Assembly (NCBI GenBank): GCA_020633435.1
Contig: JACKDP010000002.1
Coordinates: 634,001 to 698,000 of the forward strand
Length of the DNA stretch: 64,000 bases
Direction: 5' to 3'
Source of the DNA: Myxococcales bacterium
Lineage (GTDB): Bacteria; Myxococcota_A; Bradymonadia; UBA7976; UBA1532
Below, piece after piece: positions 48,401 to 55,669 of the stretch. Both the position numbers and the translations under genes were made by a program. Under the pieces are notes generated by a model. It saw only the letters and a list, made by a program, of their open reading frames with translations, was not told where the DNA came from and did not search any database. Numbering within the stretch: the stretch's first letter is position 1; every line of letters starts with the position of its first letter.

Positions 48401-49999
48401 CGCGGCCCCGAGGGCGAGTCCACGTTCGACTACGACGCCGGCGGCCGCCTGGCCACCGTGGACGACCCCGTCCTCGGCCCCATCGACTTCGTGCGCAACC
48501 CCGAGGGGCGCCTGACGGGCATCCGCTACCCCAACGGCGTGGCCATCGACTACACCTACGACGCCATGGGCCGCCCCGTCCGCTGGGAGGCCCGCGCCGC
48601 GGGTGGCGCCGTCGTGGCCGGCGAGACGTGGACGTTCGACGCCGTCGGCCGCCCCACCCGCGTCGAGCGGGAAGACGGCCGCACGTTCGAGCTGACCTAC
48701 GACGCGGCGGGCCAGATCACCCGGTCCGTCCTGCGCACCAACGGCGCCGTCACGCGGGACGTGGCCTACACCTACGACGCCCGCGGCGGCATGACCTCGC
48801 GCACCGTCAACGGCCAGCTCGCCGCGCACCAGCTCGACGCCGACCAGCGCCTCACCCGCGACGGCACCTGGACGTACCGCTACGACGCGGCCGGCAACCT
48901 GGTGGAGCGCACCCGCCTCGATGGGGCCGGGCGTGAGGCCTTCACCTACGACGCCGAGCGCCACCTGACGTCGTTCGCGCGCTTCAACGGCCAGGGCGTC
49001 CAGCAGGCCGGCGTGATCTACCGCTACAACGGCCAGGGCGAGCGCGCCGCGCGCGTCGAGGGCGGCGTCGAGGAGCAGTACGCGACCAGCTTCGGCGAGC
49101 GCGGCTGGGTGCGCAGCCCGGCGGGCCAGACCACCCAGCGCTTCGTCTACGGCGACCAGTCCGACCAGGCCCTGGCCCTCGACAAGCCCGACGGCCCCGT
49201 CTACTTCGCCCTCGACGGCCGCGGCAGCGTGGCCGCCGCCTTCGACGGCGCGGGTCAGCTCGTCGGCCGCTACCTCTACGACGACTTCGGCGCCCTGCTC
49301 GACCAGGCCGGCCCCTTCACCTCGCCTCTGGGCTTCGAGGGCCGGCCCCGCGACCCGACGACGGGCCTCTACGACTTCCGCGCCCGCAGCTACGACCCGG
49401 CGGCGGGCCGCTTCCTCCAGCAGGACCCCGAGTCGGGCAGCCTGCAGCGGCCCATCACCCAGCACCCCTACCTGTATGGCGCCAACAGCCCGTGGTTCTA
49501 CCGCGATCCGAACGGCCGGGCGGCGGCCATCAGCTACGCCTTCCTGTCGAGCCGCTTCGTCACGGGCTCCGGCAACGTGAACACGCCGAGCCATGGCGAG
49601 CTGCTGGGCGCGTTCATCGGCTTCATGCACGGCTTCTCGGCGGGCGCCTTCGTCTTCCTGGCCAACATCCTGGAGCTGAGCGGCACCGGGCAGGACATCA
49701 AGACCATCTGGGGCATCGCGACGAGCCGCACCAAGACGAAGCTCGACGAGATCGCCAACCTCCTCGGCCGCGGCGCGGCCCTGGACGACAGCGGCTTCGC
49801 CGGCGCTTTCGTGAACGGCGCCAAGTTCCAGGTCGGCTTCAAGTTCTCCCTGAAGCTGCCCAAGCCCGTCAGCAAGGGCATCGCCCTCGCCGGCGGCAAG
49901 ACGTCGAAGGGCGTCTGGGCCATCGAGAAGAGCGGTGGCGGCTTCAAGGAGGGCAACAAGCAGTTCCTGAACTTCCTGGAGCAGGTCGGCCCGCAGTAG
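42482..49999 (+). CDS. Giant MopE-RHS repeat lipoprotein with variable C-terminal domain
   Basis: A 2505-residue lipoprotein (MSARPNRVIRILFAALLPLW, Cys before SEDDG; GGAGGG before the ATG at 42482). A PPDMAVL-repeat linker leads to 18 MopE-type modules (residues about 115-1135; each has a form of the core DNDCDGRVDEGF). A cadherin/Ig-like region follows (about 1138-1280), then about forty RHS/YD repeats (1325-2280). The RHS core closing motif DPTTGLYDFRARSYDPAAG lies at about 2291, then a 160-residue C-terminal tip (2346-2505) with hydrophobic stretches (FIGFMHGFSAGAFVFLANIL) and a Lys-rich end. By analogy with RHS polymorphic toxins, the tip is the part that differs between strains and may be a toxin; its family is not recognised. 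Confidence 0.83.
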   Translation: MSARPNRVIRILFAALLPLWGGGCSEDDGSGKVADAAQDAAQGRQDQFRPQPDMQPFDLAVVPPPRDAAVPDAAPLDASPPDMAVLPPDMAVLPPDMAVSPPDMGAPDMGCAARETCHNGIDDDCNGIVDDPLVCDQELPPCVADMPCFTGLVGVCAVGTSRCPNGPEGEAACDALEQPAAEVCDGALDEDCDGNVDEGFGLDEPCEAGVGSCRALGVFECAPDGGARCTAAPRGARLERCDGIPADEDCDGTVDEGFEDLGQPCQVGLGICEAAGEIICAANGISTRCSARPAGPGSELCNQADDDCDGRVDEVFPELGQACVLGLGACRAEGVRVCYSENRTYCNAQPGLPDLETCNAIDDDCDGNTDEGPDGRPLTVACYGGPEGTAGVGLCRQGRRACGAQGLGACEGEVDPAEEICDGSDNDCDGRVDEGVDGAPIRQPCYAGPDGTAGVGACRQGNRTCRNGALSLCEGQVQPRVEICDSLDNDCNGQVDDVAVGGCDCVPLVRRACYSGPDGTEGVGRCRAGNQNCRADGTGYGECFDEFTPSAEACNGEDDDCDGRVDEEVDGIGAACNVGLGACGAAGVFICDPARGPRCSVNAGEPNPETCDGIDNDCDGATDEQFRLGLVCRLGIGACARQGEVICAPDGSTSQCSVEPGQPEEERCDGLDNDCDGRSDEGLNLGLPCEVGVGACLARGVRVCGNDGVVSCSVAPGAPQAERCDSRDNDCDGSTDEGFGVGDACTAGQGVCARDGLRQCSAAGGVECSAAPAPGGAELCDGEDNDCDGRTDEDFALGVACAAGVGQCRANGQTICAANGQGTTCGAQPGAPAAETCDDRDNDCDGRADEDFDLGSACTNGVGACSRAGVTRCQGGVAACDAVPGQPRAETCEGTDQDCDGRTDEGFPVGDRCEAGAGACLEVGVTRCLANGQIECSARAHDPEPELCDSRDNDCDGRVDEGFALGQACSRGQGICLRDGTTRCGQNGQLECSALPGVGRAETCDGRDEDCDGRTDEGFPVGQPCEAGVGECYRAGMLQCAIGGGTQCSVQAGAPRAERCDAVDNDCDGRSDEGLNLGQACIAGAGQCEAEGTLACGQAGAVICQAEQPMGGAEECDDLDNDCDGRVDEGGVCPDLEPPDVTLLLEPVFVLFNGLARVTVTVTDDQDPDPQVTATIDGMPIPLDANGQYLYQANEAGAHEVVAVAVDAAGRRGEARDYFRVQNLDDNEPPVVRIIAPADTSELTGVTEIHGRLEDPNFFSWKLEISFDQQNWQVINTGMTSGPDVIVGSIDPTVMAPGFVYVRLTGEDENSLNQFQIVTYRVPDGVSLGETKLGIRDFEMPVKGFSLAFDREYDSRRKYLDGDFGFGWKLTATRVEVREDLQSNVMVALPDGRREVFAIAYNFPGFFPFGTMSYVAPPGVYSTLTSPQACAVANTAQGVVCFDTGRPPSFSVSNYVLTTQDGTRYEIHDQRGLDRLTDREGNQFTFARDRITSNVGVEITMARDAFGRITSMTDPRGGIIEYRYDAVGNLTEVEDQAGGVQTYVYDDEHGLLRVLGPDGNPVIRTEYDEDGRKVRDVDALGNETVYDYDFDNRIQTVTNRRGDVIVYEYSEIGQILSRVDEMGNEATFDYNALEQLVGETLPDGSTFGYAYDARGNQTRVTLPTGESNTFAFDAFGQPVAMTDPAGHVNRMTYDASGRLTSIENGAGHVLTLEYDANGNRQAVVEPDGQRTTYGYDALGNITNMARDGGFTRTYAYNAASEMTRLVDSDGNAMDLDYDAVGRLQRVVDPLGGEIIAERDGLGRITRLTDADGSVRRYRFEPRGLMEAITDPNGGETTYAYDAEGALVGLTYPDGAEVQLTRDAGGRITSRRDPLGNVASYQLDAMGRVISRTDRNGDPIVYEYNTLGDMVRRSDADGETTYEYDTVGRLTRVVSIEDVIVYEYDEDDRLVAEEPLAGFRLEHTWDAAARRAATRGPEGESTFDYDAGGRLATVDDPVLGPIDFVRNPEGRLTGIRYPNGVAIDYTYDAMGRPVRWEARAAGGAVVAGETWTFDAVGRPTRVEREDGRTFELTYDAAGQITRSVLRTNGAVTRDVAYTYDARGGMTSRTVNGQLAAHQLDADQRLTRDGTWTYRYDAAGNLVERTRLDGAGREAFTYDAERHLTSFARFNGQGVQQAGVIYRYNGQGERAARVEGGVEEQYATSFGERGWVRSPAGQTTQRFVYGDQSDQALALDKPDGPVYFALDGRGSVAAAFDGAGQLVGRYLYDDFGALLDQAGPFTSPLGFEGRPRDPTTGLYDFRARSYDPAAGRFLQQDPESGSLQRPITQHPYLYGANSPWFYRDPNGRAAAISYAFLSSRFVTGSGNVNTPSHGELLGAFIGFMHGFSAGAFVFLANILELSGTGQDIKTIWGIATSRTKTKLDEIANLLGRGAALDDSGFAGAFVNGAKFQVGFKFSLKLPKPVSKGIALAGGKTSKGVWAIEKSGGGFKEGNKQFLNFLEQVGPQ
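42830..45880 (+). repeat. Eighteen MopE-type coding repeats
   Basis: Tandem modules of 45-70 codons within the MopE-RHS giant, each with ETCDGxDNDCDGRxDEGF and a following CxxGVGxC. The Asp-rich core resembles a calcium-binding loop and the Cys are likely disulphide-bonded. Confidence 0.8.
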
Positions 50000-50024
50000 G
50001 CCGGCCGCCCCGGCTGGAGGTCCT

Positions 50025-50516
50025 ATGTCGGTCTTGCTCTCGGTGGCGCTGCTGGCGCCGCCCACCTGCGCCCCCGAGGCGCTCGCCAAGGTCGAGGAGG
50101 CGCTGGCGCAGGCGCCCGCGAAGCGTGCCCACGCGCTCGCCCTGCAGGGCGTGTCGGAGGCCTGCGCCCTGCCACCGAAGCTGGCGGCGGGCGTGCGGGG
50201 CGTGGCGGCCGCCCCACCCGACCAGGTCGCCCTGCTGGAGGCGCGGTGCATCACCCAGGCGACGGACCTGTGGACGCAGGCCTGCCCGGCCGGCGTGAAG
50301 GTCTTCGCCCAGCTCGCGAGCGCGGCCCCGGACGCCCGCCCGGCGCTCCTCCTCGCCGCCTGCCAGCTCGACCGCTTCGGCCTCACCCTGGCCCAGCTGC
50401 AGGGCGGGGACGTCTCGCCGCTGGGCGTCATGCTGGCCGCCGTCGTGCACGGTCCAGGCCGCGCCGCCCTCGTCCAGGCCCTCGTGCTCTCCCCCCGACC
50501 GGAGGCAACCCCTTGA
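50025..50516 (+). CDS. Small exported helical protein, possible partner of the RHS giant
   Basis: A 163-residue protein starting 25 bp after the stop of the MopE-RHS gene, with GGAGG before the ATG. The N-terminus (MSVLLSVALLAPPTCAPEAL) looks like a short signal peptide. The mature part is helical with six Cys, for example in GVSEACAL, EARCITQA, TQACPA and AACQL, suggesting a periplasmic disulphide-bonded fold of helical repeats. I recognise no family. Its place directly behind an RHS C-terminal tip is the usual place of an immunity gene. The stop codon overlaps the start of the 5'-nucleotidase-like gene (TTGA). Confidence 0.65.
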   Translation: MSVLLSVALLAPPTCAPEALAKVEEALAQAPAKRAHALALQGVSEACALPPKLAAGVRGVAAAPPDQVALLEARCITQATDLWTQACPAGVKVFAQLASAAPDARPALLLAACQLDRFGLTLAQLQGGDVSPLGVMLAAVVHGPGRAALVQALVLSPRPEATP

Positions 50517-51988
50517 TTCGCCAGCTCTTTCTCCTCGCCGCCGTCGCCAGCCTCGTCGGCTGCGGCGGCGCTGCTACGCGGGCCCCGCGCCCCGACCTCG
50601 TCATCCTGCAGCTCAACGACGTCTACGAGGCCAACCCCGTGGGCGGCGAGGGCGGCCTGGCCCGGGTGGCGACGCTGCGCAAGCGCCTGGAGGCCGAGGG
50701 CGCGCCCGTGGTCACCGTCCTCGCCGGCGACTTCCTGAGCCCCTCCGCCATCGGGCTGGCCAAGGTCGACGGCGAGCGCCTGGCGGGCAAGCAGATGGTC
50801 GCCGCCTTCAACGCCCTCGGCCTCGACTACGTGACGTTCGGCAACCACGAGTTCGATGTCTCCGAGGCCCAGCTCCTCGCGCGCATCGGCGAGTCGAAGT
50901 TCACCTGGTTCTCCGGCAACGTCCTGCGGGGCAGCGGGGAGCCGTTCCCGGGTGTGCAGCCCCGCATCGTCCGCACCGTGCAGACGCCCTCCGGCGCCTG
51001 GACGCTGGGTCTGCTGAGCGTGACGCTCAACAGCAACCCCCACGACTGGGTCCGCTACGACGCCGACTACGTCGCGGTGGCGAAGCGCGAGGTCGAGGCC
51101 CTCAAGGCCGCCGGCGCCGACCTGATCGTCGCCCTCACCCACCTCGACCTGGACGACGACGAGGCCATCGCCGAGGACGTCCCGCCCGTGGACTTCATCC
51201 TGGGCGGTCACGAGCACGAGAACGTCCGCATCTATCGCGGCCGGGACTTCACCCCGGTCATCAAGGCCGACGCCAACGCCCGCACCGTCTACGTCCACCG
51301 CCTGACCCGCGGCGACGGCGGCGCCCCCACCCTGACGTCCGAGCTCGTGCGCATCGACGCCGCGATCCCCGACGATCCCGAGGTCGCGGCCGCCGCGAAG
51401 ACGTGGACGGACCGCGCCTTCGACAGCTTCCGGGCCGACGGCCTGCAGCCGGAGCGCGTCGTCACCACCGCCTGGGTCGACCTCGACGGCCGCGAGGCCA
51501 GCGTCCGCAACCGCAGCACCGACCTCACCCGGCTGCTCGCCGAGGCCGTCGCGGCGGGTGGCCAGGACGCCCAGGTGGCCCTCTACAACAGCGGCTCCAT
51601 CCGCATCGACGACACCATCCCGGCCGGCACCCCGGTCACGGAGTACGACGTCCTGCGCATCCTGCCGTTTGGTGGCCAGGTGGTCACGGTCACCCTCACC
51701 GGCGCGGTCCTCAGCCAGGTCCTGGACGCCGGCCTCGCCAACCGCGGCAAGGGCGGCTACCTGCAGACGCTCGGCGTGGCCGGGACCCGCGGCGCCTGGA
51801 CGCTCGGCGGCGCCCCTCTCGTGGCCGACCAGCCGTACCGCGTGGCGCTCAACGACTTCCTGCTGACGGGCAAGGAGGACAACCTGGGCTTCCTGAAGCC
51901 CGACGCCGAAGGCGTCAGCGACCGGCACGATGGCCCCGACCTGCGCCGCGCCTTCATCGACCGCCTGTCCCGGGGCGCCGACGGCTGA
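50513..51988 (+). CDS. 5'-nucleotidase/metallophosphatase lipoprotein
   Basis: A 491-residue lipoprotein starting with TTG at 50513, which overlaps the upstream stop, has GGAGG seven bases before it and opens a signal ending AAVASLVGCGG. The metallophosphoesterase half has LQLNDVYEANPVGGEGGLAR, GDFLSPS, GNHEFD and GGHEHE. The C-terminal 5'-nucleotidase half has the substrate stack region (ALYNSGSIRIDD, then ILPFGGQVVTVTLTG). It should hydrolyse nucleotides or related phosphates outside the cytoplasm. The first His of the classic DxH motif is Tyr (NDVYE), as in a known subgroup. It continues the transcription unit of the RHS giant. Confidence 0.85.
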   Translation: MIRQLFLLAAVASLVGCGGAATRAPRPDLVILQLNDVYEANPVGGEGGLARVATLRKRLEAEGAPVVTVLAGDFLSPSAIGLAKVDGERLAGKQMVAAFNALGLDYVTFGNHEFDVSEAQLLARIGESKFTWFSGNVLRGSGEPFPGVQPRIVRTVQTPSGAWTLGLLSVTLNSNPHDWVRYDADYVAVAKREVEALKAAGADLIVALTHLDLDDDEAIAEDVPPVDFILGGHEHENVRIYRGRDFTPVIKADANARTVYVHRLTRGDGGAPTLTSELVRIDAAIPDDPEVAAAAKTWTDRAFDSFRADGLQPERVVTTAWVDLDGREASVRNRSTDLTRLLAEAVAAGGQDAQVALYNSGSIRIDDTIPAGTPVTEYDVLRILPFGGQVVTVTLTGAVLSQVLDAGLANRGKGGYLQTLGVAGTRGAWTLGGAPLVADQPYRVALNDFLLTGKEDNLGFLKPDAEGVSDRHDGPDLRRAFIDRLSRGADG

Positions 51989-52030
51989 GACCGGCGCGGT
52001 CCCGACCCGGGTCCCGACGAGGAGCTGCGA

Positions 52031-52684
52031 ATGGCCCGGCCCGTCCCCAACCTGCACCCCGACGCCGCCCACCCCGGCGCCGCCCCCGACTGCGCCGCCT
52101 GCGACGGCTCGGGCTGGGTCGCGCTGGACGAGCCGACGATCACCGTCGCCCCGTGCGCCTGCGTTCAGGTCTGCCCCCGCTGCGGTGGGAGCGGCCGGCT
52201 CGCTGGCGGCCTCGAAGCGTGCGCCTGCCACGCCGGCGCGGGGCGCATCGACCTGCTCAACGCCGCGGGCCTGCCCGCCCTGGATGCCCCCCTCGACCCC
52301 CCATCCCCCGCCCTGTCGGCGTGGTTTCAGCGCTATCGACCGGAAGATGGCTGGCCCTGGCTGCTCGTCACCGGCCCATCGCCCGGACCAGTGACCGCCC
52401 AGCTCATCCGCCTCATCACCGGCGTCGGCGTACCCACGGCCCGGGTGACCGCCCACACCGAGACCGTCGACTGGCGTGCCTGGCGTCGGCTCGTGGTCTG
52501 CTACGACCTCGCCCTCCACGGACCGCGGCGCGCAGCCCGGCTGGTCGACACCTGCGCCGACCACGGCCTGACGCTGGTGCTCTGGTCGCCCATGGGCCTC
52601 TACCCCTCCGCCGGCCCCGGCCTCGACACGGCCATCGGCGACGACGCCGCCGCGACACTGCTCGAGCGCTGCGCCCTCGCCTGA
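52031..52684 (+). CDS. Zinc-ribbon protein with a DnaC-like but P-loop-less domain
   Basis: A 217-residue protein. Residues 20-75 have two CxxCxGxG-type motifs (CAACDGSGW and CPRCGGSGR) and further Cys (CAC), as in DnaJ-like or other zinc ribbons. The remaining part (LLVTGPSPGPVTAQLIRLI, RRLVVCYDL, LTLVLWSPM) looks like a RecA/DnaC-type core. Where a Walker A motif would be expected there is GPSPGPVTA, without GKT. It may be an inactivated DnaC or replication-initiation-like ATPase. ATG at 52031 with GAGGAGCTG upstream. I am unsure of the function. Confidence 0.55.
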   Translation: MARPVPNLHPDAAHPGAAPDCAACDGSGWVALDEPTITVAPCACVQVCPRCGGSGRLAGGLEACACHAGAGRIDLLNAAGLPALDAPLDPPSPALSAWFQRYRPEDGWPWLLVTGPSPGPVTAQLIRLITGVGVPTARVTAHTETVDWRAWRRLVVCYDLALHGPRRAARLVDTCADHGLTLVLWSPMGLYPSAGPGLDTAIGDDAAATLLERCALA

Positions 52685-53009
52685 GCCAGCCCAACCCGCG
52701 CCCGCCCGGGTCCTACCGGTCCTACCGGGTAGCCCGGCGAGCGGGTGCACCCGTGCCGCGCTGCTGGAATCTGGCCATCCCGGTCATACCGGGTAGTCCG
52801 GTGGAATGGTGCAACCGTGCCGTGGGACTGGAATCTGGCGGGGCGGGCTGGGTGTCGTGGGGCGCGTTGGAGGCCTGGCGACCCGTCAGGCACCGGCGAC
52901 AGCGTCGCCGTGCGCGACCCAACCGCCGCCACGGGGGCTTCCGGGCGCACGTTCCCTGAGCGCCGGACCGGCTGCGCGCTTCAACGACTTCGAGGGCGCC
53001 GGCGGGCGG
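52685..53009. other. 325-bp non-coding region with repeats
   Basis: The first half holds the 64-bp tandem duplication described separately. The rest (52844-53009) contains no gene I can support, no obvious promoter and no long hairpin. Confidence 0.5.
52716..52843. repeat. Two tandem 64-bp repeats near a Y1 transposase gene
   Basis: Unit 1 (52716-52779) and unit 2 (52780-52843) both start CCGGTC-TACCGGGTAG, allowing one difference, and share GTGCA-CCGTGCCG and CTGGAATCTGGC at the same offsets. Each contains the dyad TACCGGGTA; unit 1 also has the palindrome GGGTGCACCC. They lie 170 bp beyond the 3' end of a transposase of the type that mobilises REP elements, so they may be its cognate repeats. 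The central parts of the two units differ considerably. Confidence 0.6.
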
Positions 53010-53945
53010 TCAGGCCGCGCCGGCTCGGGGTCCCCTCGGGCGGGCGAAGGCCGGGGGCAGCGTGTGCGGCGGCCACGGGATCATCAGCTGCGTCGGGTCG
53101 GCCTGCCAGGCGTGGAAGGCCCGCGTCGCCCGCGAGTAGGCTTCGCGCAGGGCCTCATGGGCGTCGCGCCACTCCTGGTGGTGCTCCGGCGGGCCATGCA
53201 CCACCGGGGCGGGACTCCGGTCTCGCACGCGCGGCTTCGTCATGGGGTCGAGGCGCCGCAGCGTCTCGGGATCGGGGATGCGCACGCCGGCCTTCTTCCG
53301 CTTCGGCCGCGCCTGGCTGGCCACGTCGTCAGCGAGCTGCCACATCAGCGCGCGGTGGTCCTTCGGGCTCAGGGCCTCGAGGCCGGGCAGCCGGTCGATC
53401 CGCACCGTCAACGTCCTGGGGTCCTGGCCGGCGTACGCAAACACGCCCTCCACCGGCTTGCCGAACAGCAGGAACGGCGTCGAGCACGCGAAGAAGTCGT
53501 CGGCCGGGTGCCGCACCAGGAACTGCGCCGTGGCCTGGCCCATGATGTACTGCAGCCGCTGCAGGGCGTGCTCCTCGGTGGTGATCTGGATGCAGTGGTT
53601 CTGCTCAAGCAGGCTGCCGGTTCGCCCCAGCAACTGGTTGATCCGCCTGGAGATTTCTCGCAGCGTCCACTCCAGGAAGGCGCTCTTGTGGGCCAGGGTC
53701 GGCGCGCCGATGAGCAGGTGCAGGTGGTTGGACAGGAAGTGGAAGCCGTAGACGTCGATGAGCGGGAACTTCTCCTGGGCGCGGGCGAGGACGCCCTGGA
53801 GGATCTCGACGCACCTCTCGGTGGGGATGAAGGCGAAGCGGTCGTCGACGACCTTGCTGGTGATCTCGTAGAGCATCATCAGGACGCCGAGCCGGGCGCT
53901 CATGAAGGCGCGGTGGACGAGCTCGATCCTCAACTTCTGGGCCAT
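53010..53945 (-). CDS. Y1 (IS200/REP-associated-like) transposase
   Basis: A 311-residue HUH-superfamily protein. The metal-binding HUH pair is H74-L-H76 in SNHLHLLIG and the likely catalytic tyrosine is Y133 in LQYIMGQAT, the layout of Y1 transposases. A C-terminal extension of about 150 residues, rich in Arg and Pro, is longer than in IS200 TnpA and more like REP-associated transposases (RAYTs) or domesticated forms. GGAGG precedes the ATG at 53945; the open frame upstream has no homology. It cuts single-stranded DNA if active. No IS ends could be placed, so this may be a single domesticated copy. Confidence 0.78.
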   Translation of the reverse strand: MAQKLRIELVHRAFMSARLGVLMMLYEITSKVVDDRFAFIPTERCVEILQGVLARAQEKFPLIDVYGFHFLSNHLHLLIGAPTLAHKSAFLEWTLREISRRINQLLGRTGSLLEQNHCIQITTEEHALQRLQYIMGQATAQFLVRHPADDFFACSTPFLLFGKPVEGVFAYAGQDPRTLTVRIDRLPGLEALSPKDHRALMWQLADDVASQARPKRKKAGVRIPDPETLRRLDPMTKPRVRDRSPAPVVHGPPEHHQEWRDAHEALREAYSRATRAFHAWQADPTQLMIPWPPHTLPPAFARPRGPRAGAA

Positions 53946-54193
53946 GGCGGGAGCCTCCGTGGTGAGTGCTCCCTTGCTTTCGGTCAGTCGCGGCGCGTGT
54001 CGCAGGATTTCTGAGAAAAAGTGCATCGGGCGACGCCCGCACGCTGTGGCCGCCGCTCCCCGCCGGGCCTGCCAACCTGGGACGCGCGCGCCCCACTTCG
54101 CCGGCCCACGCACCACCCCAGGCCCCCCCACGCGCTGGCACGGACGCTGCTTTCGCTCCCCCGCCGACAGGGAACGCACACCCGGGGGACTCG

Positions 54194-55570
54194 ATGCGCG
54201 CCGCTCTCTTCCTCGCTCCGCTCCTCGCCCTGGCCGGCTGCCAGGACGCCCGCCTCCGCAGCAGCGGCCCCAGCGGGCTGGTGGTGCCCACGGACGCGGG
54301 CGTGCCCCCCGAGAACAAGCCCGCCGTCGGCGACCCGCGGGACGTCGACGCGGGCCCGCGCCCCCTGCCCCCCCGACCGGACGCCGCCGTCTCCCCGCCG
54401 CCGCCCGAGCCGGACGCTGCCGCTGCGCCGCCGCCGCCCCCCGACTTCCCCGACGGGCAGGACGCGTGCGGCGACATCCGGGTGGCCGAGAAGGTCTACC
54501 ACGGCACCCGCGAGCCCTCGGCCCTGCCCCTCACGCCCGGGCAGATCCTGGCGGTCGGCAGCTTCAACGGCTGCTCCGGCACCCTCATCGCCGAGCGCTT
54601 CGTGCTGTCGGCCACCCACTGCGGCCACCGCCGCGGCGCCGAGTTCTGCATGGGCCCCGATCCCGATCGCCCCAACGCCTGCCTGCGTGCCGTGGCCGTG
54701 CACGAGAACCCCCGCGCCGACCAGACCATCCTCGAGATGGACCGCGACGCCAGCAGCGTGCTCCCCGGCGTGCAGCCCATCCCCATCCTGACCGAGGTGA
54801 TGGACAACGGCTGGATCGGGCGCACCGCCGAAGCGGCGGGCTACGGCCAGACCGAGTACGGCGGCTTCAACACCCGCTGGTTCACCGCCGAGCCCATCGT
54901 ACGGCTGTCCAGCGACACCGTGACCATCGACGGCCAGGGCCGGCGGGGCGTCTGCTTCGGTGACTCCGGCGGGCCCGTCATGGTGCAGGCCAGCGATGGC
55001 TCGGTGCGGGTGGCCGGCGATCTGAGCAACGGCGACGGGTCGTGCGTGGGGCGCGACAACTACACGCGCACCGACGTCTTCGTGGACTGGATCGAGGGCT
55101 TCACGGGCCCGACGGTCGTCGACGGCGCGCCGTGCGGCCCCGTCACCGCCGAGGGGCGCTGCCTCGATGGCGTGGCGCAGTGGTGCGAGGGCGACGAGCT
55201 GCAGACCGACCGCTGCGCCGTCCGGTGCGGCTTCGATGCCCGCGCCGATGGCTACCGCTGCTTGCAGGGCGCCGACCCCTGCGGCGGCTACGACGCCGCC
55301 GGCGCCTGCGACGGCCAGACCGCCCGCTGGTGCGAGGCGGGCGCCCCCCGGGCGCGCGACTGCGGCGCCTGCGGCGAGTCCTGCGCCGTCGTCGCGGGCG
55401 TGGGTGCCGCCTGCACCGCCGACCCCTGCGCCGGCCTCGACTACCAGGGCCGCTGCACGGGCGACACCGCCGAGTGGTGCGACGACGGCGAGCTGCACAC
55501 CGAAGACTGCGGCCAGCGCGGGCAGCGCTGCGGCTGGGTGAATCAGGAGATCGGCTACTTCTGCAACTGA
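54194..55570 (+). CDS. Trypsin-like serine protease lipoprotein
   Basis: A 458-residue lipoprotein (MRAALFLAPLLALAGCQD). A Pro/Ala linker (about 25-95) leads to an S1 protease domain with the histidine in LSATHCGH (H142) and the nucleophile in GDSGGP (S258). The Asp is likely in TILEMDRDAS. The C-terminal 130 residues are three Cys-rich repeats of the type GxCDGxxARWCE, which may bind the target or anchor the protein to the matrix. No propeptide boundary is evident. A modest GGGGGAC lies ahead of the ATG. The Cys repeat differs from that of the giant lipoprotein at 22435-26034. Confidence 0.83.
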   Translation: MRAALFLAPLLALAGCQDARLRSSGPSGLVVPTDAGVPPENKPAVGDPRDVDAGPRPLPPRPDAAVSPPPPEPDAAAAPPPPPDFPDGQDACGDIRVAEKVYHGTREPSALPLTPGQILAVGSFNGCSGTLIAERFVLSATHCGHRRGAEFCMGPDPDRPNACLRAVAVHENPRADQTILEMDRDASSVLPGVQPIPILTEVMDNGWIGRTAEAAGYGQTEYGGFNTRWFTAEPIVRLSSDTVTIDGQGRRGVCFGDSGGPVMVQASDGSVRVAGDLSNGDGSCVGRDNYTRTDVFVDWIEGFTGPTVVDGAPCGPVTAEGRCLDGVAQWCEGDELQTDRCAVRCGFDARADGYRCLQGADPCGGYDAAGACDGQTARWCEAGAPRARDCGACGESCAVVAGVGAACTADPCAGLDYQGRCTGDTAEWCDDGELHTEDCGQRGQRCGWVNQEIGYFCN

Positions 55571-55669
55571 GCCCCGCCGGCCGCTTTCCCAGGGAACACG
55601 CGAGGTTGCGCGCGTGGCGCCGCGGCCGGCCGGGCGCTATGATGGGGCGTCCACCCCTCGGAGGTCCCC

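Noticed and set aside
42362..52750. Uninterrupted minus-strand frame of more than 10 kb opposite the MopE-RHS giant and its neighbours
   Set aside because: It spans several well-supported plus-strand genes and reads as repeats of Ala/Val/Arg derived from the antisense of the DNDCDG and YD repeats. At this GC content stop codons are rare, so it is a compositional shadow.
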